Positions 28,501 to 43,500 of a stretch of DNA of 64,000 nt are shown here, piece by piece. The notes under the pieces are model-generated. The model did no database searches. It was not told the origin of the DNA and saw only the letters and a list, made by a program, of their open reading frames with translations. The translations under genes were made by a program, and so were the position numbers. The DNA comes from Siphonodentalium dalli. Taxonomy: Eukaryota; Mollusca; Scaphopoda; Gadilida; Siphonodentaliidae. The stretch's first letter is position 1; every line of letters begins with the position of its first letter. The stretch covers positions 219,189,982 to 219,253,981 of the forward strand of contig CP136063.1 of the NCBI GenBank assembly GCA_032622095.1. The letters run 5' to 3'.

Positions 28501-31500
28501 CTTCTATATGCTTCTATATATGTGTGGGGCTCCCTGCAGGGTAATGGATGTTTTTTATTTTATTTAAAACAAATGATAAAAAATTGTTAGTCGACCATAT
28601 TATATATATGCGAGTCGACCATAGGTCGCCTCGCATATATAAGAGAATGCATTGGCACATGGTAAAAAAAATCCCGACTTACGACTGGATTTGATATGGC
28701 GGGTCACAATTTTTCGGATATTTTGGATTTTATTTTTTTTGGAATTTATGTATTTACTCAATCTTAGAAATCCCGACTTACGGCTGGTTTCTGATTTTCT
28801 TGTAACGATTGGTTAGACCTGTCTCAATACAGAATACCGTATAATGACCGGTGGTGGCCATGTCTGATGCTCATAGAGCACCCCGGTGTGCTTGCACAGT
28901 ATATTTATAGTAGTTTCTAGTAATGCTGTTTTGGGAACAGCAGTGCTAATGTGCCTTCAAAACGAGTATCCTAGTTGTTATCGTTGTTGTTGCTGTTGTT
29001 GATGTTGTTGTTGTTGTTGTTGTTGAACGTGGTGTCAGGAAGAGATGGAGTATCTTTAACACAATACGTATTGGTGTCCATCGAAAAAATCGAGCATCTA
29101 ATAAATAAATACATGGTAAACAATTTCTCTATGACATAAATGGAGAGCAAATCCAATATAAAAACAAAAAGTGTCTTTCGTGTAACATATATAACTCTCC
29201 AAATGTGTCTTTTGAACCTTAGATTCTTAATAAAAGGTTAAATTAGGGCCCTGCGAATAGATTTGATTCGAGATCTTTCATCTAATGTGATTCGATTCGA
29301 TTCGAAATAGGCTGTCCCGATTCGATTCTTATCAAAGATTTGCCATCTATGTCACACTACATGTATATGTATCATGGGTTTCAACGAAGACGGACATATA
29401 ACGTGTATCTATCGATCAATAAAATAAAGCCATGAACCCTGATCTTGTCAATAGATACGGTAACCAAGTGTGTTTACCCTTTCTGGTCAAGTCAATACAT
29501 ATGGTAACTGATTTTGTGTTTAACCTTTCAGTTGTAACTGATTGTGTGTTTACCCTTTATGGTCTAGTCAATACATGGTAACTAATGTTGTGTTTACCAT
29601 TTATGTGGTAACTGACTTTGTGTCTACCCCTTCTTTTGTGTTTACCATTTAGTTTGCCTTTACCCTTTATTTTGTGTCTACCCTTTACTTTGTGTTTACC
29701 CTTTAGTTTGTGTTTACCCTTTATTTTGTGTTTACCCTTTATTTTGTGTTTACCATTTCAGCAAGTCATACAATTGTCTGGGAAATGAAGCTGTGCATGG
29801 AAATCCAACTGAATTCGAAAATCACATCTCTAACCTGCCGGGTCAGCAATATGATGCTAGGGAACAGTGCACCCAATACTTAGGTGTGGCGTCAGCTGTT
29901 TGCGGGGTCAGTGCTGTTTTACCCTTACTATACTAAATGGATTCTACTTTTCAGCTGCAAAAGTACATTTTGAAATGGTATATTATTCATCTGGAGAGAA
30001 GTTCATTTAATAAAGGCAGACGGAAAATCGAAAAGCTAACACAAGTGCAGAAGTATTCATAATTCCATATATATGTTCAGATAATTTAGTTCTACCGACC
30101 TTATTATCTGAACATGTAACTACTCGTATATAGACTAGAGTTTAAGGGTTAACCGATCGTAGTTTCGTGGAAAATGGATACCCCCAACTCCTCAACTCAC
30201 ATCACTGTCTCTGACGGCGTCACGTTGAGCCACATCGTTATATCCCCCACTCCTCTCTGTCTCTGACGGCGCCACTTTGAGCCCCATCGTTATATTCCCC
30301 ACTCCTCTCTGTCTCTGACGGCGCCACTTTGAGCCACATCGTTATACACCCACCCCCCCCCCCCCCCACTCATCTCTGTCGGCGCCACATTGAGCCACAT
30401 CGTTATACCCCCACTCCTCTCTGTCTCTGACGGCGCCATTTTGAGCCACATCATTATATCCCCCACTCCTCTCTGTCTCTGATGGCGCCACTTTGAACGA
30501 CATCTTTATATCCCCAACTCCTCAACTCACATCCCTGTCTCCGATGGCGCCACTTTGAGCCACATCGTTATATCCCCCACTCCTCGACTCACACCCCTGT
30601 CTCCGACGGCGCCACTTTGAACCACATCGTTATATCCCCCCACTCCTCTCTGTCTCTGACGGCGCAACTTTGAGCCACATCGTTATATCATCCCCACTCC
30701 TCAACACACATCCCTGTCTCCGATGGCGCCACCTTGAACAACATCATTATACTCCCCCACTCCTCAAATCACATCCCTTCTCCCGACGACGTCACTTTGA
30801 ACCACATCGTTATCCTCCCACTCCTCAACTCACATCCCTGTCTCACGCGCCGCCACTTTGAACCACATCGTTATCCTCCCACTCCTCACCACATCCCTGT
30901 CTCACACGGCGCCACTTTGAACCCGCATCGTTATATCCCCCCCCCACACCACTAAACCCACACCCTGTCTCACACAGCGCCACTTTGATTCACATCATTA
31001 TACCCCCCACTCCTCAACTCACATCCCTGTCTCACGCGGTGCCACTTTGAACCACATTGTTATATCCCCCACTCCTAAACCCACACCATGTCTCACACAG
31101 CGCCACTTTGAATCACATCATTATACCCCCACTCCTCAACTCACATCCCTGTCTCACGCGACGCCACTTTTAACCACATCGTTATATCCTCCCACTCCTC
31201 AGCCCCTATCCCTGTCTCACACGGGAAGGGCCAACTATTTAGGTCAAAAGTGTCAACTGAATGATGTAAATTCCAGACCAAACATAGGCATAAATTATTC
31301 CCATACTTATTTCTAATCAGTATTTAGCGTGAAGTTTGTTGCCTTGTTTTTTTTTTTTGACCGACCGTATTATATAGCTGACAGAAAGACCCAAATGTCC
31401 ACCAAAAATATCAGACTCCGATATAAAATAAAAATAGATCAGATTTCTTTTTTTAAACAAACGAACTATCCATGTTTACTATACATTCAATTTAATCACA

Positions 31501-34500
31501 AACACTTTTGTTTGTGGATGAAAGAGTATTTTGTGGCGGCTTTATGTGGGAAATATTTTATTGTTGCAGTATAATCACAACCCAAAAGGGTTGTTTTACA
31601 GTATTACGTATGTGACGTCAGTAATTTCTATACCCTATCAACATGAAAAAATTGTTTTTACATCCGGGCGATTCAGACCTATGGGGCCTATGGTGGCCGC
31701 CATGTTGGAATAGAATTGTCAAATTAATAAAACGAATTTATTTTTCTTCTTCGATCAGCCTCCCTATAGCAACACTATTAAATTTGAAAAACAAAATCAA
31801 CCTTATTCAAAATTAAATGCTTAATGTGGATTTAGCTGACGCGGGCGCATAGCATTCGGCAAACATCGCCAGATTCCGTACCGTTACAGTTAGAATATTA
31901 CGTCCCCTGGCAGGCCATAGCAACGTTGGAAATGATGACGTAATTTCGTTACAAAATGGTGGCGCTCTCGTGTCCGTCAGTCTTCTCCAAATTGGAAATG
32001 GAATTGCTTGTTATTGTTATCGCTCGTATTTTAAATGTACAACGGTATCACAGCACGTAAGCGTTGAGAACAAACGAGAAAGCACAAGCGAAGATAGCAC
32101 TACGAGCCAATTACTGGAATGACTTTAGAGTCAAAGCAGTCAAAAGAAGAAGAAGAATAACAACAACAACTTCTGAACTTGGTATTAATGTTAAGTTGTT
32201 TTGAAGTTGAAGTGAACTGTGTTCAAAGTGAAAATCAGTCAGTCGGAAAGAAACTCAATGACGAATCTGTGACTGAAAAAAATATGAAAATGAAGGTCAC
32301 TGGAATGGAATGTGGACTGGTCTGTGCAGACTGCTCACCACGGCGATTTGACTTGTTCTGTTATTGTTCAATTTTAAGTCTGTTTTCACCTGGACTGGTT
32401 TAGTGGTTAGAACTTAGACTTAGAGTTTCAACTGCAAGCGGCAAATCGTTCAATCTACTAACTACTTCTCTAAATAGTAAATTTAATTGTTAATATCTAA
32501 CACTGTCATGTCAAACCTCAACTTGGGTCAAGGAAATCAGAAAATGGACATTTTAGAGCTGACTGATTTACTATACACAGTATAGTTCAGTCATGAACCG
32601 TTGAACGTAGCGCGTAGCTGGAACTTGTGGACGCAGTAATCGGTGAAAGCGTTCATGTGGCTTACTAGTTACTAATCTAATAATATTAGGATTGTATTAG
32701 TCAATTTACTTCAGCCACTCACTGTGAATGTGACTCAGGTCAAAATACAATTCTAGCCATCTACAGTCGACAGACTCGACACACAGATGTAACAAACATG
32801 TGAAGCCCAGTGAATTGGTGACTAACAAAGTGAGTCATTTATCTTCTTGTTGAGTGAAGGAAAAGAAGAACATCTCCCAATCCCACTTGGTCTCGGCACA
32901 CTGCATAGTTCATGCAGTGACGGGTGAGAGGATATGCTTCCGGGCCAACTTTCCATCTGTGTGTATGAATTCTGTTTCCTGTGATGGACACATCAAGTTA
33001 AATTTAATAATTATATTGCACGGTGATTAGTTTTAGCATTCTCACATATTAAATAATTCATGATTTTAACACTGTGTTCTCGATTTAAACCTTAAGCATA
33101 AAGCGGGAGCTTGATCAGCATGGCTAACATATATATATTAACTAGTGGCTAACTGGCTATTTGTGGAAAAATTATTAAATATAGCCCTGCGTATTTGCTA
33201 TTGTCGACTTGACACATTGGGATTGGAATAATATGTATGCTAAACATAATAATTCCAGGCCAACTTAGTTGAACTGTCACGACCTTCTAGTTATACATGT
33301 ACATGACTAATGTAGTAATGAGGCAATCATATAAATGTTTAATCTAGTAGCATTTTCTCAGACCATGCCATGAACATCTATGTATCTATGCCATTCCTCC
33401 CGGGCAATTATTAAAATGTTCATATACTATCAGATGCCTATTAACCAATAGTGTCAGCTAGGCTTGCCACGATTATTCGATTAATCGACTAACCTTCGGC
33501 AGGTGTGGTAGTCGACGGTTATTTACTTTCGTCGACTAATCGCCCAAACTGGGGGGGGGTGTGCTGTGGGGTATGGTTGTGTATTTAAGCAGTACTATGC
33601 GCAAATACCATGCCTAGAAGTAAAAGTTAACAGTGTATGTAGCACAATTTACCACCCGACAGCCTGTAGCCTACTGTCGCCACTTCTGATGCGGCTTCCT
33701 TTGATAACGCAGCCAACGTTTGGCGGTCATCTTCAAAGGGTTCGGTGTGGCTTTGATGTCGTGTTACAGACTTGCCACTGTTTATATATTATGTTTAAAT
33801 GTAAACCTATCTTCCTATGGATATGTAATTAGCGATCAACATATCCAAAAATGGACGACGTGCATGGGACTCATCTATATATTTGTTTTTTTTTCAAATT
33901 TCATATTGTAAAACGTTCACCATTATTGATAATAATTGACAAAGTCACAAAATTCGCGGGACATGGAATGTTCAGTGTTACTAGACAGTTAATAACCAGT
34001 TGGTGTCATCACTTATTAGTGCTACATACATTACATTCTCCAACTTGGTAACGTATATACCCCCTCAACCCATTACCGCACTGCACGTATGGCAAGCATA
34101 TGCACGGTGCGTTGCATGCACTTTGAATAACAGAACTAAAATAATGTGTCAGGTGACGCAATCGGTAGGCCTGCACAATGGGATTTTCTGCAAACATAAC
34201 TATAGTCCGTTTTCAATAAGTATGCGACAATTCCGCATGCTTTCATGTTTTGGCGCCGTGACCGCGATACATGTTCACGGGTAACATTGATTGACTGGAC
34301 AGATTTTTAAAACAATTCTCGTCCGCGGCAATAGCGATGAGGAGGGCGTTTACCCGCTGCGTAAATTTGAGTTTAGGTGGCCGATGACGGGTGGGTGCCT
34401 CAGAATGACAACTAACCGTCGACTATAGCGGTCGATTAGTCGATTATGAAAACTCATAGTCGTGGCAACCCTAGTGTCAGCATGTGTCGCATGATTAGTA

Positions 34501-37500
34501 ATTTTAGATTAAATTCTCAACGATCATTAAGATTTTTGGCAAAGAGACATATATAGAATTAAATTGAAATAGAATTAAATAGAATTAAATTTCCATCAAT
34601 ATTGTTAATTTCAGTCTAGGTCTCCGCTATCACTATTGTTGACCATCACAATGATTAGACATCTGAGAGTACGATAAAAGCTCACAAAAGTCACGAACAA
34701 GCATGCAATCTCGAGCTGGGACCACCCTTAATACTTGTTTCTTATCATCTACTTCACAGAAGGGGTTACCCCTAAGTAGTAACCATATAGGAAATACACC
34801 AAACATATCACTATTGCACAATGACATCAGTTTGTTTGATCTAAAATATTTATCCACTCCAGCCCCAAAACAATAGTCATTTGGCAAATTACCTCATTCA
34901 TTTTTGAAGTGCCTATCATCTACTGAAGTTGGATCCTACCACAGGCCATAAATTATGTCTCATTGAGTCATTGTGCCCCATCCACGTAACCCGTTTTCAT
35001 AAAAATGTATTCAGTATTATATGTAAATTTATCCAATAAAGATATTTTTCCCTTAAAGGTCCTCAATCCGAATCAATAGTCCCCATATCATCAGATTCCA
35101 ACAACAAGAAGATTTTTTGAAATGCCGCTTCAGTTGACAGAATCGATTAATTGCTAAAAAAAAACTGCAGTCAATTATAGCATAAAATTGACAAAAACTT
35201 GCAATTTATCAACTTTTTGCTCAACGAATATTGCTGATTTGTCAAACATCTGACACACACACACAAAAAAACAGTTGATTTTAGAATTATCCATCTTCAT
35301 CTGCAATTTGGTCAGAAAAAGTATTCTCGTCTGCTGTTTGCTGGTCCACTAAAAAATTTAAATGATAAATTTTAAAAATCGGTATCTGATCACTATGAGC
35401 TTTGATGTTGTGGGTTCTTCGACTTGAATCAAATATTTTTCACCTCCGAAGTCAAGGAAATAATAATCTGCGAGGGTTAATTTGGATTGAGTACCTTTAA
35501 AATTGCAAAAATTCAATTAAAATAATTTTGCCTTGAAAATTGGTCGCTTGGCCAGATTCAACCTTCACCTGATGATTGCATTTTGAAGAAATGTAGTAAA
35601 ATGTGCTATATGGCTAATATCGCTTGACTGGCGCCATGGATATTGGTCTGGAAATTAGAGAAATGTTAGAGGCAATATCTCACTCTGACCCATGTCTAAC
35701 TGTGGCCCACATTCCTCTATATCTGGTGCTGCAACATATTCTCGTGCAAATAGGTTTATTTGTACCTGAATATTCACATATGTTCATATTTTTTTTATTC
35801 ATTTAAATTTGTTTAAATCAAAATTTAGAAAAACTAACGCCATTATACATTCTGCCAGGGCACCCTGGGTCACCACACCAAATTTCGTTGAAATCTGGGC
35901 ACCAAAATTAACAAAGACATGTTGGTCTCAACTTTACTCCAGTCTTATATATGTATATATAAACAGTCCCATGAAACATGTATACATTTATTGATGGACG
36001 TGTCATGGGCTCTTCATACAGGATCGCGTTCATTATTTCGAAGGTTCCATATTCGCTATTCCAAAGGTTCTTATTCAGACATCGAAGGTTCGCTATTCTG
36101 AAGGTTTGCTATTCTGGGCGTATTTAACCAGAAAAGATGAACAACTCTAATACCAAGTAGTTATTATTACCACGATTTTACAGTTATCCATCTTTATCTG
36201 GAAGACCGCCCATTTGACCTCGTCCTTCTGGCACGATCAGGCCCAGAAACAATAAAAATAGCAAACTGCAAAGATCGATATCTAATTACTCTGAGCTTTG
36301 ATGGGTGGGTTCCTCGACACTAATCAAATATTTTTTTCCCCACCGAAACCAAGGAAGGAGTAATTTAGCAGCGTCTTATCGGATTGAGTACCTTTAACTT
36401 TTAAGTTATTTCCTTCATAAAAAGAGTCTTATGATAAAGAAACCTCTCAAAACTTTAGAATATAGAATGAAACTTCAAAATAAAAGTTATAAAAACCTTC
36501 TGAATATCGAGGAATATAGAGAACCTTGGGAATGGCGAAACTTCGGTATAATGAACCTTGGGATTAGCGAACCTTTGGACACAGAGTGACATGTCGCCGT
36601 CCTACGGTCCATACGTACTGGCGTGATCGTATATATCCCAAGTTGGCCAGAAATACAGGCACTCCTATGAAACATACATTTTTCATTTTATAGATGGACG
36701 TACATGTACGTGTTTTTGGGTTGTCCATACGTACTGACGTAATCATATTAGCATAGTTGCGGATAGCAACCACTACATCGGTGGCTCAATGTGTAAAGTG
36801 CATGGTGCGTTAAGGCCAACATAAGCCGTCCAGTGATAGCGAAGCCGGTTCGATACTAGATAGGAACTGATTTCTTATCCATGTACAGTCACTGAGGGTG
36901 ATATGATTCGTGTACCTGTGCAAGTTTATTAGTTGCTTTTTCCATCCGTAAAATTGACAATGCCGTGATATGGCATAGCAAACGAAATGACAATACATCG
37001 GACCAAAACCAAACAAAAAGCAGTCTAGGTGCTCGCTATATGACGCTCCGACGCTCTGCTATGGTCGTTGTTATGAGAAACCAGTAACATCCATCCGCCA
37101 TTTTGAAAATGACGTCACGGGAGAAATCCCCAACCAGAAAAGATCATCACGGTTGTTATTCGACATTATGGGCTTCCGTGACTGCCATCGATCGCTTCGG
37201 ACAGGTTATAAACCACTAATGAATTAAGCCGAAAACTTAAAGGCCCATTTAATTTTCGAGTCCCCGATTATTTTGTTTATAGTGCCTTGATATGCGGTCT
37301 TAATAACAATCTTTGACATACAATATGATTGAACTATCATAATTCAACACCATTTGGAACGTCCGTGTCTCAAAAGAGTAATAGAAAATATCTGAAATCA
37401 TAGAAATATTTCCCCCGTTTCGGCACCCAGAATGCAACAAAATCAAACTAACATATAGTGTTATACCCCTTCATTGAAAGTAATAGATTTTGAAGTAAAG

Positions 37501-40500
37501 ACCAAATGAAACACGTTGGTACCTCAAGAAAAACAACATATTCACAGTTTGTTAGTTGATGATACAATGTTTTGGAGCTTCCTCTTTCAAATGGTATAGA
37601 ATATGGCAAATATTTTATGTAATGTGATCTGGTAGTACGAATGTTAAGTGGGTCTCTAAAAATGAGTATGTGAACCTTCAGATATCTTGTTGATAAACTG
37701 TGTGTAGCTCTGTGTATCCCCATTTATTATTCTGTTCAAAATCGATCATATGCGCAGTTAGACGTATACATTGTTTACAGTCACGTCTAGGGGGGGATTT
37801 ACCCGGAAATTATTACGTCAAGACCCGAGCTAAAATTCGCCGTTTTGCGGATGCATTCTTCTGGCCTCTGGACAGCTAGTGGCTGTCCACAAGCTCCACG
37901 CAGAGTTCAGTCCCCTATCACATCTATTTATTTGAAACTTTTGTAGGTTACAATTCATTCTGCATTATTCTGAGAAACTGAACTGTCCATATTCATTTGG
38001 AAATGGCAGTATTGTTAGGTCAGACATTTATTTATTTTGTTAGGTCAGACATTTATTTATTTTGCTCATTTTAATATAATTTACAGGCCTTTGGAACAGG
38101 CGATAAACTGTGTAAGAAAATGTATTGCAGTTTAGGAGGCGGTCGCTGTCGCGCGACAGAACCAGCGAGAGGGACGTCGTGTGGAAACAAAAAGGTATGG
38201 GGTTAAATTCCATCGTTTTATAGGTGACCGGTAAGTGGTAAGTGTGTATCTGACCAGGTAACACATTGTGTACGGTTAGCGAAAAATCACACCTGGCATC
38301 CCGGAATGACAGTAAAAAGTCATAATTAAATGCTGGCTGACGGCTCGAAAGCTTTTTCGTGTCAAATTATGATAAGCTGGGAAAAAATGGCCTGAAACCA
38401 AGTGGTCATATAGCATTTTATCACAAAGTGAAGTCGGTACCAAATGAATGGTTGACAAGAGAAAGAAGAGAAAATCTGCAAAGCACATATAAGTAGTGGG
38501 GGGGGGTAATGGAACAGTGACCCAATTTGTGCAGAAACCTGATTCCTCGTTCCCTTGTCATAGTAGGGATAACGTATAAATTATGTCGATAAATAACGAT
38601 CAGTCTTATTTTAACTTCCGCATTATTAAGTTTACCTATTTTGATAGTAGGAATAAGATATAAATTAAGTCGATAAATAACGATCAGTCTTATTTGAACC
38701 TCCCCATTATTATGTCTACCTAATTTGATAGTGGGGATAAGGTATAAACTATGTCGATAAATAACGATCAGTCTTATTTTAACCTCCCCATTATTATGTC
38801 TACCTATTTTTATAGTAGGGATAAGGTATAAATTAAGTCGATAAATAACGGTCAATCTTTAATATAACTGAATCTCCGCATTGTTATGTCTACCTTATTC
38901 AGGTATAAACTATGTCGATAAATAACGATCAGTCTTATTTGAACATCCGCATTATTAAGTCTACCTATTTTGATAGTAGGGATAATGTATAGATTATGTC
39001 AATAAATAACGTATAACGATCAGTCTGATTTGAACATCCGCATTATTATGTCTACCTAATTTGATAGTAGGGATAATGTATAAATTATGTCGATTAGTAA
39101 CGGTCAGCCTTTTTTGAATTTCGGCAGTATTATTTCTACCTAAAAATAGATTAAAAAGAAAAACTTTTTATACCATATAGGGAATAGACTAACAAGAAAT
39201 GTTCTTTATTTTTGCCATATAAGGACTAGACTAAGAATAAACGTTTTGTTTTACCACATAAGGCATAGACTAAAAAGAAACAACGAAGTAAAACTTTGAC
39301 ACGACGTTTCTAAATACTATGACTTGAATAAATCTATTTGGGGATGCATATATTATTAGTTATGGGACGCTTAGTGATCGGATATGGTGTAATATGAGGC
39401 GAAGTTAGATCAAAATTAGGTGAGGCCGTTGGTAGATCTTGCTGAGCCTCTCATGACACCATGTCCGATCACTAATCGTCCAGTAACGTATTTATTATTT
39501 CAGCGGGCGACATCCAGCATATCACTTTAATTAATCGTCGCTCTCATTTATTTAAATTTGGTAAGTTAAATGTGTCGCCTATGGCCATTAACTTATGTAA
39601 CGTCACAGTGACGCGCCATGGGCGTTGAACGTCAACGCATTGCAACAATGACCAACCACCACAAGTAGGACAACACATTGATTTTGATAGTTAATTTATG
39701 AGTTTTTAGAATTCCTCAAATATATCGCATGCAGGTTTTGGTACATGGTACTATGTCTTTAAATTCGCAGAAATTATTTCCGATAGATCCATTTTCTCGG
39801 CGCCACAATACAGCAAAAAATATCCCCGATGCGACAGAGTTTCTGAAAACAAGATGGTGGATAAGCACCTAATATTGATTTCATATGGGGTCACTGACCT
39901 AATATGGGTTCATATACCGTCACTATTTATCGACGTTGATTGGCTAATCGTAAGAGCTGACATAATAAATATATATACAAAGTCGTGTTTATCGACTTAT
40001 TTTAATTTAATCGGGATGTACCAAAAACACAATGCTCTACGAAATTTTGGAAAAATAATATCTCCTAATGTGAAAATCTATGCACATTTTACTTCTTCAT
40101 GAGAACTAAAAGAGAAGAAAAGTGAATGATGTATGCATACAGTATATTAAGATAAGCCTCACAATAGTGCCTTTGCAAACGCTATTAATTAAGATATTTT
40201 GGTCAATAACCTGCTTGGGGTATTTTTTTTCGGCGACACGATAGTTCGTTCACACATTAGATATTACATTATATAAACAATTTAATATACATTGTATTTT
40301 TGTCATTCCAGTGGTGTATTGAAGGAAGCTGTGTGTATGACCCAAAAGCACCGGAAATGGACGGTAAGTAGTTAATTGTTTACCCTTTCTTCTTTACTTA
40401 ATGGATTATCGATGTTATGGGAGACGTAGATTCAGAATGAAGTTGGTGATGTTCACCCATTATAGTCACCGTGATTATGCAATCTATCTTCTGCTCTGCA

Positions 40501-43500
40501 AATTAGGGGATATAGAAACTGAACAGAAGGAAAAAAAAGTAACTAAAACAATGTTAATTTGATAATATAGATACCTCCCAGAAAATGTATCATAAGAAGA
40601 ATGAGGTCCACAAAGGATGAATTTACTTATGCTAGCCCACTAACTTCACCCTCCGGGACCTCATTCTGCAAATTACAGACGCACCATTTCTGTTGGTGTG
40701 ATAACGCCGGTTCGTTTCAAACTTTTCCGGGTATTTGAATGTTCTATTGTTATCCCGAATATATGTTCTTATCCGCGTTAAGTGGGGACGGTACCTTACG
40801 CCGTAAATCAATCGTATATGTTCTTATCCGCATTTAGTCGGGACGGTGCTATATGGCGTAAATCAATCGTATACGTTCTTATACGCATTTAGTGAGAATG
40901 ATACCTTATGCCGTAAATTAATCGTATATGTTCTTATCCGCTTGTAGTGTTGGCGGTACCTTATGCCGTAAATTAATCTTATATGTTCTTATCCGCTTTT
41001 AATGTTGACGCTACCTTATTCCGTAAATTAATCTTATATGTTCTTATCCGCGTTTAGTGGGGACGGTACCGTATGTCGTAAATCAATCGTATATGTTCTT
41101 ATCCGCGTTTAGTGGTGACGGTACCTTATGACGTAAATCAATCGTTTATGTTCTTATCCGCGGTTAGTGGTGACGGTACCTTATGCCGTAAATCAATCGT
41201 ATGTGTTCTTAACCGCGTTTAGTGGTGACGGTACCTTATGCCATAAATCAATCGTATAAGTTCTTATCCGCGTTTAGTGGTGACGGTCCCTTATGCCGTA
41301 AATTAATCGTGTATGTTCTTATCCGCGTTTAGTGTGAACGATACATTATGCCGTAAATCAATCGTATATGTTCTTATCAATCGTATACGTATATATATTA
41401 GAAGTGATGTATAAGAATTTTGATAATCGGATTATGCTATGTACACTTTCTTCTGTTCGTACACAAATGAAATCTAAACTATGTAGGCGAGATATTTTGT
41501 ACTTATAATGGGTGCATCTTATTTTCAGAGCGCTGCCCATTCGCTGACCAGCTGGGTATATTTTTATACATTTATTTATAATGGGACCATCTTATTTTCA
41601 GAGAGCTGCCCATTCGGTAACCAGCTGGGTATATTTTTATACATTTATTTATAATGGGACCATCTTATTTTCAGAGAGCTGCCCATTCGGTAACCAGCTG
41701 GGTATATTTTTATACATTTATTTATAATGGGACCATCTTATTTTCAGAGAGCTGCCCATTCGGTAACCAGCTGGGTATATTGTTATACATTTATTTATAA
41801 TGGGACCATCTTATTTTCAGAGAGCAACTCATATGGTGACCAGCTGGGTATATTGTTATACATGTATTTGTGATGGGTCCATCTTATTTTTAGAGAGCTG
41901 TCCATTCGGTGACCAGATGGGTAGACTCTTCAGGAATGGACCGACGTGCGACGAGGTGGGACGGATGAGGTCAGGGTGCCGTCGGAGTTTCTACCGAAAA
42001 CAATGTTGTGTGACGTGTAACCCGAATAGACCATCAACAACAACAGCGGCAACGACCAGGGCAAGGACAACAACAACAACAACGATGAATACAACGACAT
42101 CGCCAACAACATCGATGACGACAACGACATCGCCAACAACAACGATGAATACAACGACATCGCCAACAACAATGATGACGACATCGCCAACAACATCGAT
42201 GAATACAACGACATCGCCAACAACAACGATGAATACAACAACATCGCCAACAACATCGATGACGACAACATCAGCAGCAAACACATCAGATACCTCGTGT
42301 GTAGATACAGAGAAACCGGCGATGTGTGGGAGACGTTTATTCAGGAACCGTTATGCGGCAGTGTGTTCAGGAACGTCCAATAAATGCTGTGCTACATGTA
42401 ATGGAGGTTAGTGTGTTATATTACATGTATCAGGTCAGGCACATCCTGAATTCAACTGTTATAGTTATATTTAACTATTATTGTTGAATTTAACAGTGCT
42501 AAATTCTAAATTTCCCTTCTTTTTTTTTCCTTTTTTTTTTAAACTATGGGGTCGCGCATTCCAGTGCATAGCAACATTACAGCACATTTTCAGTTACCCG
42601 ATAAAACTTGTTTTGCAACCTAATTGCGCTGGTTTATATTAGTTAATAATGACACAAGATTGCCTTTCTAAATTCCATTAATATGATCACTTGAGCATTC
42701 AATCGCACCTTCATAATACAAGTTAGACCAATTCAATGTTAGTTCACTTCCTTATTTTGTGGCATCATAACTAAAATTTTCGCACGGATCGATACCTTCT
42801 CCACCAGAGCGCACCAGTCATACTTCCTTTCCGAATCTGTCACTGGCTGGGTTCTAGTCTGTGTTTCTATATATAGAATGGGGTTTTCCAGCAAAAATTG
42901 CAAAGCCCGATCGCCCCAAAGTCAAATTTTGTATGTGCTTTGAGAACAATTCCCGCACTAAAATGTAATGACAGAATGGGAAATTTGCAACAAATTAAAA
43001 CTCTTGTGTTTGACTTGCCGTGCGAGTTGTGACAATGCCGTACACGTGCGTTCAGACTTTTGTGTGTGATAAAATAATCGGAGAACCGAATCACACCGTT
43101 TATAAATATAGTTCTTGTTTTTTAGTGGGACTTTTCAAACTTAAGGTTCAAAATTTATACAAATTTGTTTCAACATTTTGTGTGCTTAACAAGGGCAGTA
43201 TGTTGTTCTGTTCGCTTAGTATATACATGTATCTTAATATCGCGGAAGTCCACCAAATGTGGGTAAAATGTCACCGGTTGCAGCGGTCTTACCGAGTCAT
43301 CAAGGGAGGTAAACCCTGCATGGAGTTTGGGATCGATACATATTGGTTCACCACGTAAACAAACATGGTGCCGATTTAGTATGACACTGTTTTTAATATT
43401 TGTTTTTAGAAATATGATGTTGGGTTATGCCTCTTGTATCGAATTTCCATATAATAGTATAACAGTTGAATGCAGAATGTGTCTGACCTGTGTATAGTGA

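Noticed and set aside
29244-29340. gattcgattcg-rich block as a second hAT end
   Set aside because: Only one side found and no target duplication; left unassigned.
38575-39130. Regular repeats as a CRISPR array
   Set aside because: Units are tandem without unique spacers, in a eukaryotic intron.
41930-42286. 118- and 97-codon minus ORFs opposite exon E9
   Set aside because: Shadow frames of the Thr-rich repeat; Leu/Ser- or Val-rich low complexity.
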